A program made the translations under genes and the position numbers. Below are positions 1 to 13,773 of a stretch of 64,000 nucleotides of DNA, piece by piece (positions within the stretch are counted from its first letter, which is position 1; each line of letters begins with the position of its first letter). Origin of the DNA: Aquanectria penicillioides (Eukaryota; Ascomycota; Sordariomycetes; Hypocreales; Nectriaceae); contig PYIU01000004.1 in NCBI GenBank assembly GCA_003415625.1, forward strand, positions 3,472,001 to 3,536,000, read 5' to 3'. The notes below the pieces were generated by a model that saw nothing but the letters and a program-made list of their open reading frames with translations, ran no database searches and was not told the DNA's origin.

Positions 1-2560
1 CTACCTTAAATATATTAAGAGGTTTAAGTATTTTTAGGCTTTTGCAATTTCTATAGAAAATTTATCTTAAGATACTTAAGTATAATTAGTCTATTAATAG
101 TAATGCTAAAAGGCAGTAAAAAAGGCTATAAAATAGAAAAGTTTATTTAAAGCTTAAAAGCTAAAAAGGCATTTTAAGAATTAAAAAAGGCTTTTTATTT
201 TATAACTATTCTATAATACTAAAACCCTACTCTATATACTAAAGTAAAGATAGATATATCCCTTAAGGCAATAGCTAGCATTTTATTTTAATTAATAAAA
301 GACTAATAAAAACTAATTGTATATTAATTAAAAAAGCTTTTAAATATAAAATAATATTAAGTAATAGGCTAATAGAAGCTTTTAGCTATTATAAAAAGCC
401 TAAAGCATTAAAGCTATTATCTACTAAAACTATTAGAAAAGTTTTTAATATTAATAGATTATAAAGCCTTAAAAGGTATAGTCTTTATATTAATATAGGA
501 CCTTTAAGAAAGGCTTGCCTATTAAGTCTATTAACTAATACCCTTTAACTTTAATATATAGTATTAGCTAAAGAAATTAAATCTAGCTAATAGACTATTT
601 AAATGTTTTAATTATATATAAAAAGAAATCTTCTATTAAAATATAATCCCTATACTATTAGTAAAGCTTTAATTAATAAATAAGCTATTGCTAAATATAT
701 ATAAAATAATTATAGATTTAAAGGGTAAAACCCTAATTGCTAAAGTATATATATAAGCTATAAGAGCTAGCCTTAAAAGAGTAAAGCCTATAATAGTTAA
801 AGAAAGAGAAATGCCTTTACCTTTAAGGCTAGATTTAACTATTAAATTAAACAATTACTATTAAAGCTTAACTATTTCCATTATTACTATATATACCTAA
901 AAGGGGGTAGTGCTATTATATAGCAATTAAAGCATACTTAATAAATAGCAGTAAAAAAGATTAATTAAAAGGAATTGCTTAAAGCTAAAGTTATTATATT
1001 AAAACAGTATATTTTATACCTAATTATAATTAAGCTTATAAAGGGCAAAATAGCATTTTTATTGCAATTATTTTATAAGCTAAAAGACTTTATTTATAGA
1101 CTATAGGCTAATAATAAATTTTATTAATAGTAAATAATAAAGATTTGCTTAATAGCTAAAAAGAAAAGAAACTACTACTATAATAAATAAAGTACTTTTT
1201 TCTATAAAAAAAGATTAGTAATTCTTAATTAAGGAATATTATAAATAGAGATTCTATAAAGATACTATAATAACCCTAAAATAGAGTATATAAAAGCCAT
1301 TAAAACCTTAGATTTTATTAGCTAAAAATTCTATTAAAAGAATATTATAAAAAATATAAAAGACTATATATTGCAATATTAGCAATATTAAAGCATATAT
1401 ACATTAAGGTATAGGCCCTATAGGCAACTTTAATTACTACTATTATTAGTATACCTATTTTAAGAAATAAGTATAGACTTTATTATAGGGCTGCCTAATA
1501 GTGCCTATTTTAATAGTAAGGAATATAATGCAATCTTAATAATTGTATACTATATAATAAAGTATGCTATATTTATCCCTACTAAAAAGTCACTTATAGC
1601 AATATAACTAATAAAATTACTCTATAAGTAAATAGAATGCCAATTTAATACCCTAAAAGGCATTATAAGCAATAGAAATAAGCTCTTTATTAGCTAATTT
1701 TAAAAAGACTTAATAAAAGAGCAAATAACTATTTATTAACTATTTATAGTATATTATCCCTAAATAAATAGCTAAATAAAGTGCATTAATTAAGTCCTAA
1801 AGAAGTATCTATAAGCATACACTAAGGGCTTACCCTAAAGATAGGCAGTATAACTCCTAAAGGTAGAATTTATATATAATAATAGCTAATATAGCACTAT
1901 TAGTATATTGCTAATATAAGCCTTTTATAGTTATTACTTAAAAGTTATAAAATATATTTTATAATAAATAAAGACTTAAGTTTAAGGTATTGCAAAATGC
2001 ATTATAACTATTTAATAAATATATAATAAGGTATAGAAATACTAGCAATAGGCAGTAGAGTCTTAAGCTAAATATTACAATAAGAACTATATGCCTAAAG
2101 AGTATAAAAAAGAAAATATAGTAGGGCTATTTACTAAGAATTTCTACTTTAAGAATAAAAAGCTAGCTTTAAGATTTATTAAGATTATAATAGCTAATAG
2201 AATTAATAAATAGGTATATTAAGTATATCTATTAAAATAATACTAAAGGATATATAATATATTTTTAATAGCGCTTTTAGAACTATAGTTAAAGGTATAT
2301 TAAGCTAATAATAAACAATTAATTAGCTTTTATAAACTAAAAGATAAAGAAGATAAATAAAAGGTTAAGAAAATAGTATTCTATAAAGAAATAAAAGGAA
2401 ATAAATTCTATTAAATTAAGTAATTAAAATAGCTAATAGAATATAATACTTAAGAGCCTTTAAGTTATTTAATAAATGCATAAAATAAAGTGCATAAATA
2501 CTATAAGTAAGTAAAGCAAATCTATTAAAAATAGAATAATAAACTATAATGCTAAATAAT
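1..2560 (+). mobile_element. RIP-degraded Ty3/gypsy chromovirus, 3' half (RNase H, integrase, chromodomain)
   Basis: This is the 3' part of a Ty3/gypsy polyprotein, cut by the window start and riddled with stops. Around 150-560 the plus frames read as the RNase H domain: a segment like ELKKAFYFITIL followed by KAIASILF and an LLAIIKSLKH-like block match the usual end of reverse transcriptase, the DAS box and the ELLAI..LKHWRHYL region. Around 2,050-2,300 comes the integrase tail. At about 2,360-2,520 the translation FYKEIKGNKFY through IEYNT*EPL has the layout of a C-terminal chromodomain (KWxG/WxxxxNTWEP type), the mark of chromoviruses. C-to-T and G-to-A changes account for the stops. The right limit is approximate because I found no LTR there. 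Confidence 0.75.
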
Positions 2561-4773
2561 TAATTAGCAATTAATAAGTATATATTAAATTAATTAATTA
2601 AAAGATTAACTATTAATTAATTTACTAAAAAACTATATTTAATGCTATTATAAATTGCTATATAGCAAAAAGAGTAAAATAATACAATAATAAAGAAGGC
2701 ACTATTAAGGGTTGCTATATTTAAATTAACTACTAAATAAAAAACTAAAATATATTAGCAAAAATCAATAGATAATTAAATAGACTTTTTTAGCGCTTAA
2801 TAAGCACTATAATAAATTATAATAGCAAAAGTAGCCCTTACCTTCCTTAATATAAGAGCTGCCTTAGCCTTTTTTAGCATAAAAGTAACTTTAGGTTTCT
2901 TTACTATAGGGCTAAAAAAGAAAGCAAAAGGCTTTAAGACTGCTAAAAAAGATAGAGGTATAGCAATAATAAAACTAAAAAAGCAATAAATATTTATTAA
3001 ATGCTTACCTTTACCTTTATAAGCAAAAATAGCAATAGAGATATCTTTATTATTATTATTGCTATTACTAATAGTAGAGTTAAATGCACTTTTAGAAGAT
3101 TAAGCTAAAGTTAAATAAGGTATAATAGATTATTAAGTATATAATAGGCTAGCAATACTATTAATAATAGATATTAGTAGTATAATAGTAAGGGCTGCCT
3201 ACCTTTTAAGAGAAAGTTAAAAAAGGGATAGTAAAGCCTTATATAAATCCTTATTAAATAAGAAGGGAATGCTTAAATAGGCCAATACTATAGCATTAAT
3301 TTCTAAAGCTAAAGTAAAGCATTAAATATTTATAGAAAGGCAAGCAATTAATAAAGCTATAGGCTTTTTAAGCCTAATAATAAACTTGCTTTAAAATTTA
3401 ATAGACTTAGCAAAAGGTATAATAAAAGCAGTATATTTATTAATAGTATAAATAAAAATATTATTTATATTACTAGCTATAAATAACTTACTATTAAAAA
3501 CATTATCTCTATTATTAAGGCTAAAACCCTTAATATTATTAGATAAAGAGCTATTAATTGCTTTATAATAAATAAAGGGGCAGCTAGTATACTTTATAGT
3601 AACTTAAGGAATAGAATTCTTATAATAGAGCTATAAGGCTTTTAATATATAAAGGGCTATTGCAATTAGCTACTTAAATAAATTATATTCTTTAGTAATA
3701 TTTATAGAAGTTTTATATATATACTAAAAGGCATTAAGTAAATAGTTTAGATTATAAAGCAAACTATTATTATAAGTATAAAAAGAAATAATTAAAGTAA
3801 AATAACTATAAAGATACTTAAGACTATTAGAAATAAATTAATATTAGTATAAATTAGCAATAAATAATTAATAAATAATTAATAAAGAAATACTTATTTA
3901 AAATTAAAAATCTAAAATAAAAAGGTTATAAAGTAAAGCTACTTCCTTAAGTTAGTATTAAGTAAATTATATAATAAAAATAGTATAGCAATAAAGGCCT
4001 TTTTTAATAGTATTATAGATATAATGCTAGGCATTAATAATAAACTTAGCAGTATATATAAAGCGCTAATGCTTAATATATACAAAAGGGTTATTATTAA
4101 AGTTAGGCTTATTAATAAGGTAGGCTTTAATAAGGCAATTTTAATATTAAACTGCAGTTAGCTAAAGCTTATTAGGGATTTAAATAAAATAAATAAAAAA
4201 TAAATAAAGAATATTAAATAATATATTATACTATAAAATTAATTAGCATTTTAGCAAACTATATATTAGGCAGTCTATAAATTAATATAATAAATAAAAG
4301 AAAAATTATTATATTTCTATAAAAGGCAATAGAAATAAGGACTTTTATCTATAAACTAATTAATAAAGGGGTTATTGCAATACTATTTTTAATAGACTAA
4401 TATTAAGGGGGCTTAAAAAAGAAAAGATATTATAAAAGGTTTAATAAAAGTGCAGTAAATAAATCAAACTATTATATAAAATATAAAAAGGAAAAGAAAA
4501 GGTTAAAGTTTATATAATAAGCTGCTAATTAAGTATTATAAAGCAATTTATACTGCAATAAATTACTATTAATTAAAATAGACTATTATAATATAGAATA
4601 ATAATAATAATAATATTATATAAATATAACCTAAAATAACTATTATAGAACTAATAAATAATTGCAAAATGTTTAGATATATATATAAACAAGTTATAGA
4701 GCAATTACAATATATATATAAGCAGTAATAATCTTAAGCCTAAAGGATTAGGCTTAAAAGAAAGAGGGATAAT
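2561..4773. other. RIP-mutated A+T-rich DNA, origin unresolved
   Basis: About 2.2 kb with the same TpA-rich composition as the transposons around it. I translated parts of the plus strand and found no family I can name. It may be the rest of the chromovirus 3' end or another decayed repeat. No gene is supported. Confidence 0.5.
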
Positions 4774-4964
4774 TATAAAGAGATAGAGGACTTACCTTAA
4801 TAGATAGTAGGGCTCTTAAGTATAGCTATATAGATATACTACTATACCTTAAATAAAAGATATATTGCTAAGTAATAAACTAACACTTAATAAATTAAAG
4901 CTTATATATAATATATAAGTTACCTAAAGACCTATTTTATATTACCTTAATTAGCTAACTTTTA
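4774..4964 (+). repeat. dispersed repeat R1, copy 1
   Basis: About 190 bp that recurs in the same orientation at 47,952-48,143, on the far side of the gene island. It starts with tataaagagatagagg and both copies run to a ttaccttaatta segment. Most differences are transitions of the kind RIP makes. It could be part of an LTR or of another element; no terminal TG..CA pair is clear. Confidence 0.7.
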
Positions 4965-5339
4965 TATTAATTAAGTGTTTTTATACTCTTTAAGGCTATT
5001 ACTATTATTATATTGTTTTAATAACCTTAAAACTTAATTTTTATTAAATATATTTAAATTTTTAAATTTTTTATAAATATTAATACTTTATTTTTTATTA
5101 TTTTTTATATATTTTTATCTATTTTTAAATAATTTTAATTCTTTTATTATAGTTTTTAGGCATTTTTATTTTATTTTTATTAATTTTTAGTATAATTTTT
5201 AAAGTTTTTAAATAGATTTTTAGGGATTTTTAAGAATTTTTAGTATTTTTTTAGGGTTTTTAGCTAATTTTTAATTATTTTTATTTAATTTTATTTAATT
5301 TTATTATTTTTTTATTTATCTTTAATTGCTTTTTATTTT
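4965..5339. other. T-rich A+T spacer
   Basis: Strongly T-rich plus strand with recurring short units such as tttttaggg and aattttta. It does not align with the matching part of the intact gypsy copy at 30,592-39,045, so the 3' end and 3' LTR of the minus-strand gypsy copy appear to be lost or replaced here. No gene is seen. Confidence 0.45.
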
Positions 5340-7140
5340 GCTTTTTTACTTTATTTTAGGTAGTTTATTTTTTTTTAATATAATATTAATTTTAATATTT
5401 TTACTTTTCTCTTTTTAACTTTTAGTACTTTTTCTTTAATAGCAATTTAGCTATTTTTAGCTTAATATTATTATTAACTATTTAATTAATTACTTATTAT
5501 ATTTTAGTATTATATTTATTAATTACTATTTATTTTTAGAATTTAAATTTTAATAATCTTTTTAGGCCTAATATAAATATATATTATAGTATTATTATTT
5601 AAGCTTTTTATAGCATTTAAATTAAATTTATTTTATTTTTATTATTTTATAGATTTAGTTTATATTTAATTAAATACTTTTCTTTCTTTCTTTACTTTTA
5701 GTAGTACTTTTTAACTTATATTAAAAGTCTCTTTATTATTTTACTTATTTATTATTTATTTTTATTTTTTAAAAACTTCTTTAATTAATTATTATAGATT
5801 ATATTAAAAAGCTTAATTTTATTTATAGTATTAAGAATATAACTTTTTATTTTATTAAATATATTAGTAATTCTATAAAGGCCTAATTAATATAGCTTTA
5901 TTTTTATAATATAAAATATATTCTTTTAATTTTATATATTATATTAAAGAATTAAATCTTTAATAGTAAAAGGCTTTTTATATAGCCTATATTAATTCTT
6001 TTTAGTCTTTTTATTAGCAATTAACCTTTAGAATGCAATTACTTATTGCTTAGCTTTTTTTATATCTTTTTGCTTTTGCTTTAAGATCTTAATCCTTTAC
6101 TTAAGTAAATCTTTAATAAAGATTATATTATTCTATTTAATTAAATGCAATATAGGCACTTTTACTTTTAGAGAAAGAATTAGCTTCTATCTATAAAGTA
6201 AATAAAAAAATAATCTTTTATATAAAGTATAAATAGCTATTCTTTTAGTTAATAAAGCTATTAATAAAATATTTATTTATTTTTCTTTTTCTTTACTCTT
6301 TTTCTTTAAAAAACTTATTATAATAATATAACTACCTTTAATAAGTCTATTTACTTTAGGGTTATAAGTAAAAGTATTAATAACTTCTATATTAAGGCTA
6401 TTAAGATCTTTAGGAATCCCTTTTATAATCTTTTTTTTATTATTAATAATTACTTTTTTTAATATTTTATATTAATAGTGCAGTTTTTTAAAGAATTTTA
6501 TAATATAATAGCTATTTAATCTTAAGATTAATTTAGCCTTTATTTATCTATAAAGGTTATATTTAGCTTTTAGTATAAATTTAAATTCTTTATTAAAAGG
6601 TATATATTATTTATTAAGATAAATCTTTATTATTAAATAGATAGGCTTAATAAATATAAAGGCTTCTATTAATCTTTAGGGAATATATATTTAATATATT
6701 AAGTATTGCTTAATAGCTTTTATAATACTTCTTTTTATATTTTATTAATAGTACCTTTTAAAAAGAAATATATAAATAGTATTATAACTATAATGCCCTT
6801 TATTAATATAGTATAATTTAATTAAATCCTTTTAAATATTTTTCTTTTTTTATAATTAACCTTAAGTTGCCTTTTTATTTTTTAGCTTTAATCTATAAAT
6901 AGCTACCTTTTATAAAATGTTTTTTAGCCTTTAGCTATAAGTATTAGTAATTCTATAAAGTAATATCTATTAGCCTTTTTAATAAAAGTAAGTATTCCTT
7001 TAATTATAATAAAGGTTTATTATAATTCTTTTTTAATTCTATTAGTTTATTTTTAATTTTAATAATATTAAAATAAATATTAATAAACTCTTTAATATTA
7101 TTTTTAGCCTTTTAGTTTATTTAATTAAATACTTTTAGAC
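5340..7140 (-). mobile_element. Ty3/gypsy copy G2, 3' part (minus strand), integrase region
   Basis: The reverse complement aligns along its length with about 36,390-38,160 of the intact gypsy copy G1. For example, plus 6,341-6,420 is the inverse of the integrase stretch near 37,082-37,180. All frames are broken by RIP. The sequence stops at 7,140, where LINE A1 has inserted, and resumes at 13,774. Together the two parts are one gypsy copy whose 5' LTR lies at 19,172-19,554. Confidence 0.8.
7126..7140. repeat. target-site duplication of LINE A1, left copy
   Basis: The 15 bases taaatacttttagac occur here and again at 13,759-13,773, directly flanking LINE A1. When the element and one copy are removed, the gypsy G2 sequence on both sides joins in register with gypsy copy G1. 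Confidence 0.85.
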
Positions 7141-10100
7141 TATTAACTCTGCCCTTAAACTCACAACTGCTTATAGCCATCCTAAACTACCTCTAAAACA
7201 TCTAAAACTACAATCAATTAATTCCTTATATTAGGCTACCCCTAAATACAATAGCGCATTAAGAGCATAGCACTAATACTATAGCCCTTCTAATAGTTAT
7301 TAATTCAAAAAGATATAGCATTAAAAACAGCTAATATAACCCCCTTTTTACTGCTAATTAATATAGTAGTATACCTAAAATAAATAAAGCAATAAAAGCT
7401 AATAGAAGCCTTATAATTAATAAAGATAAAGAAGCCTATAAAGCTATTACTAAAATTATTTTATTTTACTTTCTTAAAGCAATTTAAAAGGTATTTTAAA
7501 TCTATATTAATATATATAAAATGCACTTTTGCCCTTCCTTTAAAATCAATATAACCCCTAAAAAAAGACTTATTAATAAAATCACTATTGCTATAATAAT
7601 TGCTATTATTATAGTAGTAATAGCTGCCTTAATTAACTTAAATCCCTTTTCTTTTTAGTTAATATAATAGTTTTATATATTAATTCTTTTATATAGCTTT
7701 ATATCTATAAATACTAAAATTAATAAATATATAATATATAGCTGCATTAAGTATAAAGTTACTATTTATACTAAAAATACCCTTAAAAATATTAAAAACT
7801 GCACTTTAATAAAAACTATATAAGCAGTAAACTAAGCTTATAGTAACTTCTATATAATTGCAGTATATTGCCTTTTTAATAGAGATATAATTTTTACTTT
7901 CTTTACTTTAAAATAGACTAAAGCCTTTTATAAAAAAGGATAGATAGCTATTATATTTAGGAATAATGCCCTTTTAGCTCTTTTAATCTTTACTATTTTA
8001 GTAAAAGGAATTTAAATTAAATCTATTTTTAATAATATAAATAAACTTATTAAAACTATTAATAATATTAATACCTTAAGAGTTAGTAAGGTAAAGCTAC
8101 TTAAGCCTAAAATAGCATTGCAATAAAAATAAACTTAATTCTTTATATTCTATTAATTAAAGAAGCTAATAGCCTATATAATAATAGGCTATTCTTTAAT
8201 GCTAAATTCTATAATTATAAACCCTTTAATAAAAGACTAAAACCTATTTAATACTTTTAATACTATAAATATAGCTATATTGTAAGAAACTATTAATTTA
8301 CTTTAATCTATAGCTAATATAATAGCTTAATATATAATAATTGCCCTATTAAAAAGAGAGAAATCCCTTACTACTATACTCTATATTATAGAGACTATTT
8401 AGCCTAAAGCTATATTTATTTTATAGTAAAAAAGCATTAAATCTATATAAAAGAAAAATACTATAAATAATTAATAAAATATAAAAAATGCACTTTAATA
8501 TAATAAAATATTCTTTATATATAATAAAATAGCTTTTTTAAAAACTCTTTCTTTATAGCTTCTCTCTTTATTAAAAGAATTAATTAACCTTTAGGCTTTA
8601 TAAATAAATAATATTGCACTTTATTTAATACTTCCCCTTTCTTTAATACCTATACCCTATTACTACTATCTATTAAATTAACCCTTTTATCTATATTTAA
8701 TTAATATAAGTTCTATTCTAAAATATATACTATTACTTTAAGTTAATCTATTAAGTGCTATATACCTATAATAAATATAATATAATTGCACTTTTAAAAC
8801 TAATTAAAAACTAAAGGATTAATGCTTTAATAAACCCTAAAAGATTAAACTATACTATAATTTACTATTTAAGCTATATAGCTCTTTATATATATAAATA
8901 ATATAAACTAAAAATTTAAATCTATTAGGCTAAAAAAGACTAAATTAATATTAATTTTAATTACTACTATATAAGAATAATTATAGTATATAACCCTTTA
9001 GAAAGCAAAAGAAACTTAAAAGCAATATATACCTTAATTAACCTTACTTTAGCCCCTTAAATAATTATAGTTAAAGACTTTAATCTATACTATTTAATTT
9101 AGAACTGCTATAGTAAAACTACTTTATATAGCCTAACCTTTTTAATAAAGATATAATAGCTAAATATAGCCTTAATAACCCTTTATAGAATAGTAACTTA
9201 AAAAGTAAATAATACTAAAAATAGCACCTTTAATTTAATCTAAACCTTAAAGGATAGCTATATTATTTATTTAAGCCTTAATTATAATCTAAATAGCTTT
9301 AATTATATCTTATAGTAAATATATATTAGGCCCTCTATAGATATATTGCCTCCCTTTCTATTAGACCTTTAGCCTATAGCATTTAATTAATATATAATAA
9401 ACCTTAAAAAGGCTAAACTTAAAGTGCAAATTACCCTTTACTAAACTTTTAGTAAGATAATCTTTATATAATAATTAAAATAAGCAATTAAATAGCTAAT
9501 TTAAGGATTGCATTAAATTGCTTAATATACTACCTTAATATAAAGGCAACTTAAGCCTAATTGTAATAACTAATAGAACTAGCCTACTATAAAGGCTATT
9601 TATTAACTTAAATAAGCATAAAAATATATATAATGCAATAATATAATAATTAATTAGCTAAAACTATAAAAAGTAGGCAATAAATAAAAGGCTTATATAG
9701 CTAAGGCTAAATAAATAGCTTAATGCAATACCCTATTTAAAGCTAAAATAGAAAAAGGTATAAATAGCTAAAAGAAACTTTAGAACTTAAAAAAATAGGC
9801 ATAATTCTAAAGCAATATTGCCTTAGCCTTATTGTAACTCCCTTCTTTTAACTGCCTTAAGTAAGATTCTTTAGCTATAAGCTATATTAAAAAGGCAATT
9901 ATATTAATAAAATGCTTCTTTTTTAAACTTTAAATAAATAACTAAAATATTAAATCTATTATAATAAACTTTATAATATAACCTATAAATATAGATTAAA
10001 TACTATAAAATGCTAAAAACTTAATGTAAAATTGCATTAAACTCTATAAATTAGTATATTTACTCTTTAAAATCTAATTATAAAAAGCTTTTAATAGCAA

Positions 10101-13100
10101 TAAATTCCCTATTAGCTTCTTTAAAGCATATAGTAAGCCCTTTCTAAAAGCCCTTATTATTATTATTAATATAAATATTGCATTTAAGTACTTTTTATAT
10201 TGCTTTTACTATATAACCACTACTATTATTTCTAAACTAAATAAAATAATAGCCTAAAAATATATAGCATTTAAATAAAAACCTATTTCTTTTTTTAATA
10301 TTATTAATAAAATAATAAAATTAATAATAGCTTAATAAATAGTAATAGTAGCTAAAAACCTAAATATACTCTTTAATAGTTAAATAGAGAATAGGCCTTA
10401 AAGGTCTATTAAGCTTACCCTTATAGTTATAATAAAAGTAATATATATAATATAGGCCTATAGTAAAATAGCATTACTTCTTTAATTAAACTTTACTATA
10501 GCCTTTAATTTAATTAACTATAAAAGGCTTATTGCTACTCTTTATAATTAAAGCTATTTATAATAGTTATTAATCTAGCTTTTTAGCTATTTATTTAAGC
10601 ATTTAATATACCTTTAGTTTAATAATAAGTCCTTTAAACCCTATAGCATTAAAGCTAAAGTCCTATAGAAATTGCTATTCTTTTTTATTCTTTTTATTCT
10701 ATTTATATTAAGGCTTTATATAGCATTTAATAAAGTCCTTAAAATTATAGTAATTAAATTTACTAATAATATAAATATACTTATATTTAAAAAAGATATA
10801 ATAAAGACTTAAGCTTAACTTAAAATTATATAAATAATATATATATTTTAGGCCTTTACTAATAATATAACTTTTAAATCTATTAAGGCCTAACTCCTTT
10901 ATTTCTTTTACTAATACTAAAGGCATTAAATCTAACTAACCCTTATCTATAATATAATTTAATTATAGGAATTATACTATTTCCTTAAATTATAGCTATA
11001 TAGAAAACTGCTTTAAAGCCTATATATTTTTAAACTTAAGGGAAAACTTAAGCACTAAAGGCAGGCCCTTACTGCCCTTATAGCAAGTATATAGGGAGTA
11101 AACCTTAAGGCTGCCTATATAATATATATATATAATTAGATCTATAATTGCCTATAGTATTAATATATACTATTTCTTAATAAAAAGGGGCAATAATCTA
11201 AAAGGGATTATTAAAGCTTTATTAATTAAATAGACTTAAGCCTTTTATATTATTAAAGGAGGCTATAAAGCTATTTTAATTAAACTATTAAAAAGTAAGC
11301 TTAAAATCCTTTTATTAAATATATACCTTAATAAATAATTTATTTAATTTTAAGGCTAGCTTTAAACTTAAAGCATTAAAAGATTTATCTTTTTTATAAT
11401 TATATTAGTAATATATTAAATTTACTATTACTATTATAATAGCCTTTAATATAAATTAATATAAAAATATAAAAAGTAGTTTATTAATTAATTCTTTAAT
11501 AAAGAATATAAAAAAAACTAAAAGTTAATTAAAAATTAAATATTAATTAATTAAAGGCATTAATAAAAATAAATTAAATATAAGTCTTATAAATAGTATA
11601 CTAATAATAAAATAAAGGCAATTAAAATCTTTTTATTTTATATAAAAAAGAAAACTATTTATTTATATAAAGGACTTAAAAAATATAAAAGCTCTTTATT
11701 TATTTAAATATAAATAAAATGCATTAAACTTTAGGGTTTCCTTTTTTAAAGAAAGGTCCCTAAAGTAAGTATACTTTAATACTAATATAAAAATACTATT
11801 AAAATAATTAGCTATATTATACTATATTATTTACTTTACTTAAGCTAAAAGAAAACTTTATTTAATTTACTTTATAACTTCCTTAAGCTTAAGCAATATT
11901 TATTTAAAGCCTGAACTATATATTGCTTTATTAAATAGCTAGCCTATTTATATATTATACTATATTATAAGCTAGCTATTAAGCTATATTTAATTTAAAA
12001 TATACTTACTTTTATATTACTCTTACCTTTTAATAATTCTTTTATTTAAATGCTTTAACCCCTTTATTAAAAGAAAAGTTAATGCATTTAAAAAAACCCT
12101 TTTTAAAAAAGGGAAAAGACTAGCCTACTATATAAATAATATATTAAAGCCTACCCCCTTTAATAGTTAAGTCTTTACTTTAGCCTTATTTAAACTTTAT
12201 CTCTATCTATTATTATACTTAATCTATACCTATTTATTTTAGTAATATTACTTACTTTAAGTTTATATTCTCTTTAAGAGATATAAGATTTATTTTATTC
12301 TTTTTACTATTTCCCTTTCTATCCTTCTCTTTACTATTTTTCTTTTTATCCCCTTTATCTTTAAGCCCCCCTTACTTTAATCCCCTTTTAGCTTTATTTA
12401 AGCTTAAGCTATTACTTAAGGAATTATACTAAACTTTAATCTTTATTACTAATATTAGCTAATATAAACCTATATTAAAACTAATACTATTTATTGCTAT
12501 TATTACTTTTAGGTATTATCTATTTTTAAATAATCTTAGCCCCCTTAACTAAAGAAAGTAATATAGCTATTAAACTCTTAAAAGCTATAGCTATATAATT
12601 AACTCTATTAATTAGCTTATAAAGCTAATTAGCATTAAAACCTATAATTAGAACTATAAGTATAGCTTAAAAGTGCGCTTAAATTGCTCTTCTTTTAGCC
12701 TAAATAGCCTTAGCCCCTAACTGCTAGAGCTTCTTCTTCTATAATCTATATTAGCATTATACTTATAGTAAAACTAAATTAAGCTATACTTACTATAGCT
12801 ATCCCCTTCTATAAAGCTATTATTAATATATAAGTATTAGCCTTTATTAAATATAGTAGTAGCTTATATAGCTTATATATATAAGCATAAGCTATATAGC
12901 TATTAGCTTTAGTATCTATTAATAGTTAGTTTTTTATAGCTATAAAGAATAGAAACTATATACTAGCCTAATTTTAGTATAAACTATTCTCTTTATCTTT
13001 TGCTATCTATATAATGCATATAGAATAAGGCAGATCTTGCACTGCCCTTAAGGTTGGTGCAGCACCCTTTACTTTAGTGCAGTTAGCTTGGCATTTTAAT

Positions 13101-13153
13101 ATCTATTAATATTAATAAGAATGCTATCTATAGCTATATTAAATATATATTAC

Positions 13154-13226
<73 letters not shown>

Positions 13227-13758
13227 GTTATTATCTTTAGCTATATATAATTAATATAAAATAGTAATAAAAATAGCAATTAGTGCTTATATAAGTTAAG
13301 TATTCTATATAAATAATATATTAATAAAGTATATATTTAAAAGCAATAAAAAGCTTTTATAAAGGCATATAAAAAAGAAAAAAAAGAAAAGGAATTAAAT
13401 ATACCTATAAAGATTAAAAAATAATAATAATAGCATTTAAATAGCTAGCAGCCAGCCAGCTGCTAGTTAATAGTACTAAAATAGCGCTTTACTCTTTATA
13501 ATAGGCCTATAGTATAGGCAATTTAGGCCTATTATAGGTTTTACTTTTACCTTACTTATTAACCCTATAATTAAATAAATAGAATATTTTAGTAATAGCA
13601 CTAAACTAACTTTTAATTTAATGCTTTTCTATAGAGAACTTATATTAAGTTTAATATTATATTAAATAAAGGTTTTTATTCTATTAATATAGTTTTTTCC
13701 TTTATTTATATAGTATAAAAGTACTATTTACTTTATAGATCTATAGAGTATTAATAAA
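7141..13758 (+). mobile_element. LINE A1, full-length Tad1-type non-LTR retrotransposon (RIP-dead)
   Basis: A 6.6-kb direct copy of the element at 49,872-56,473, aligned from the common start near gcccttaaactc to the shared end ctatagagtattaataaa. By comparison with that less mutated copy, the apurinic-like endonuclease lies at about 8,960-9,340 (a readable KDFNLYYL from the GDFN box). The reverse transcriptase lies at about 10,230-10,830 and the conserved region after it at about 11,130-11,390. An (ATT)n tract sits about 530 bp before the 3' end. RIP has put stops in every frame; the residual minus-strand reading frame at 10,708-10,926 is an antisense artefact. It is inserted in gypsy copy G2 with a 15-bp target duplication. 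Confidence 0.88.
13154..13225 (+). repeat. (ATT)n microsatellite in LINE A1 3' region
   Basis: An uninterrupted ATT trinucleotide run of about 24 units inside the 3' untranslated part of the LINE. The same tract, at other lengths, occurs in LINE A2 and in the inverted LINE end at the right edge of the window, so it belongs to the element. Confidence 0.9.
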
Positions 13759-13773
13759 TAAATACTTTTAGAC
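13759..13773. repeat. target-site duplication of LINE A1, right copy
   Basis: Second copy of taaatacttttagac, directly after the LINE 3' end and before the rest of gypsy copy G2. Confidence 0.85.

Noticed and set aside
669..854. 61-codon minus-strand open frame
   Set aside because: Lies antisense to the gypsy RNase H and integrase region; hydrophobic low-complexity text typical of RIPed DNA.
10708..10926. 72-codon minus-strand open frame, with a close homologue at 53,436-53,654
   Set aside because: The similarity between the two looked like a conserved gene, but both lie antisense over the reverse transcriptase of the duplicated LINE, and the conservation is that of the repeat.
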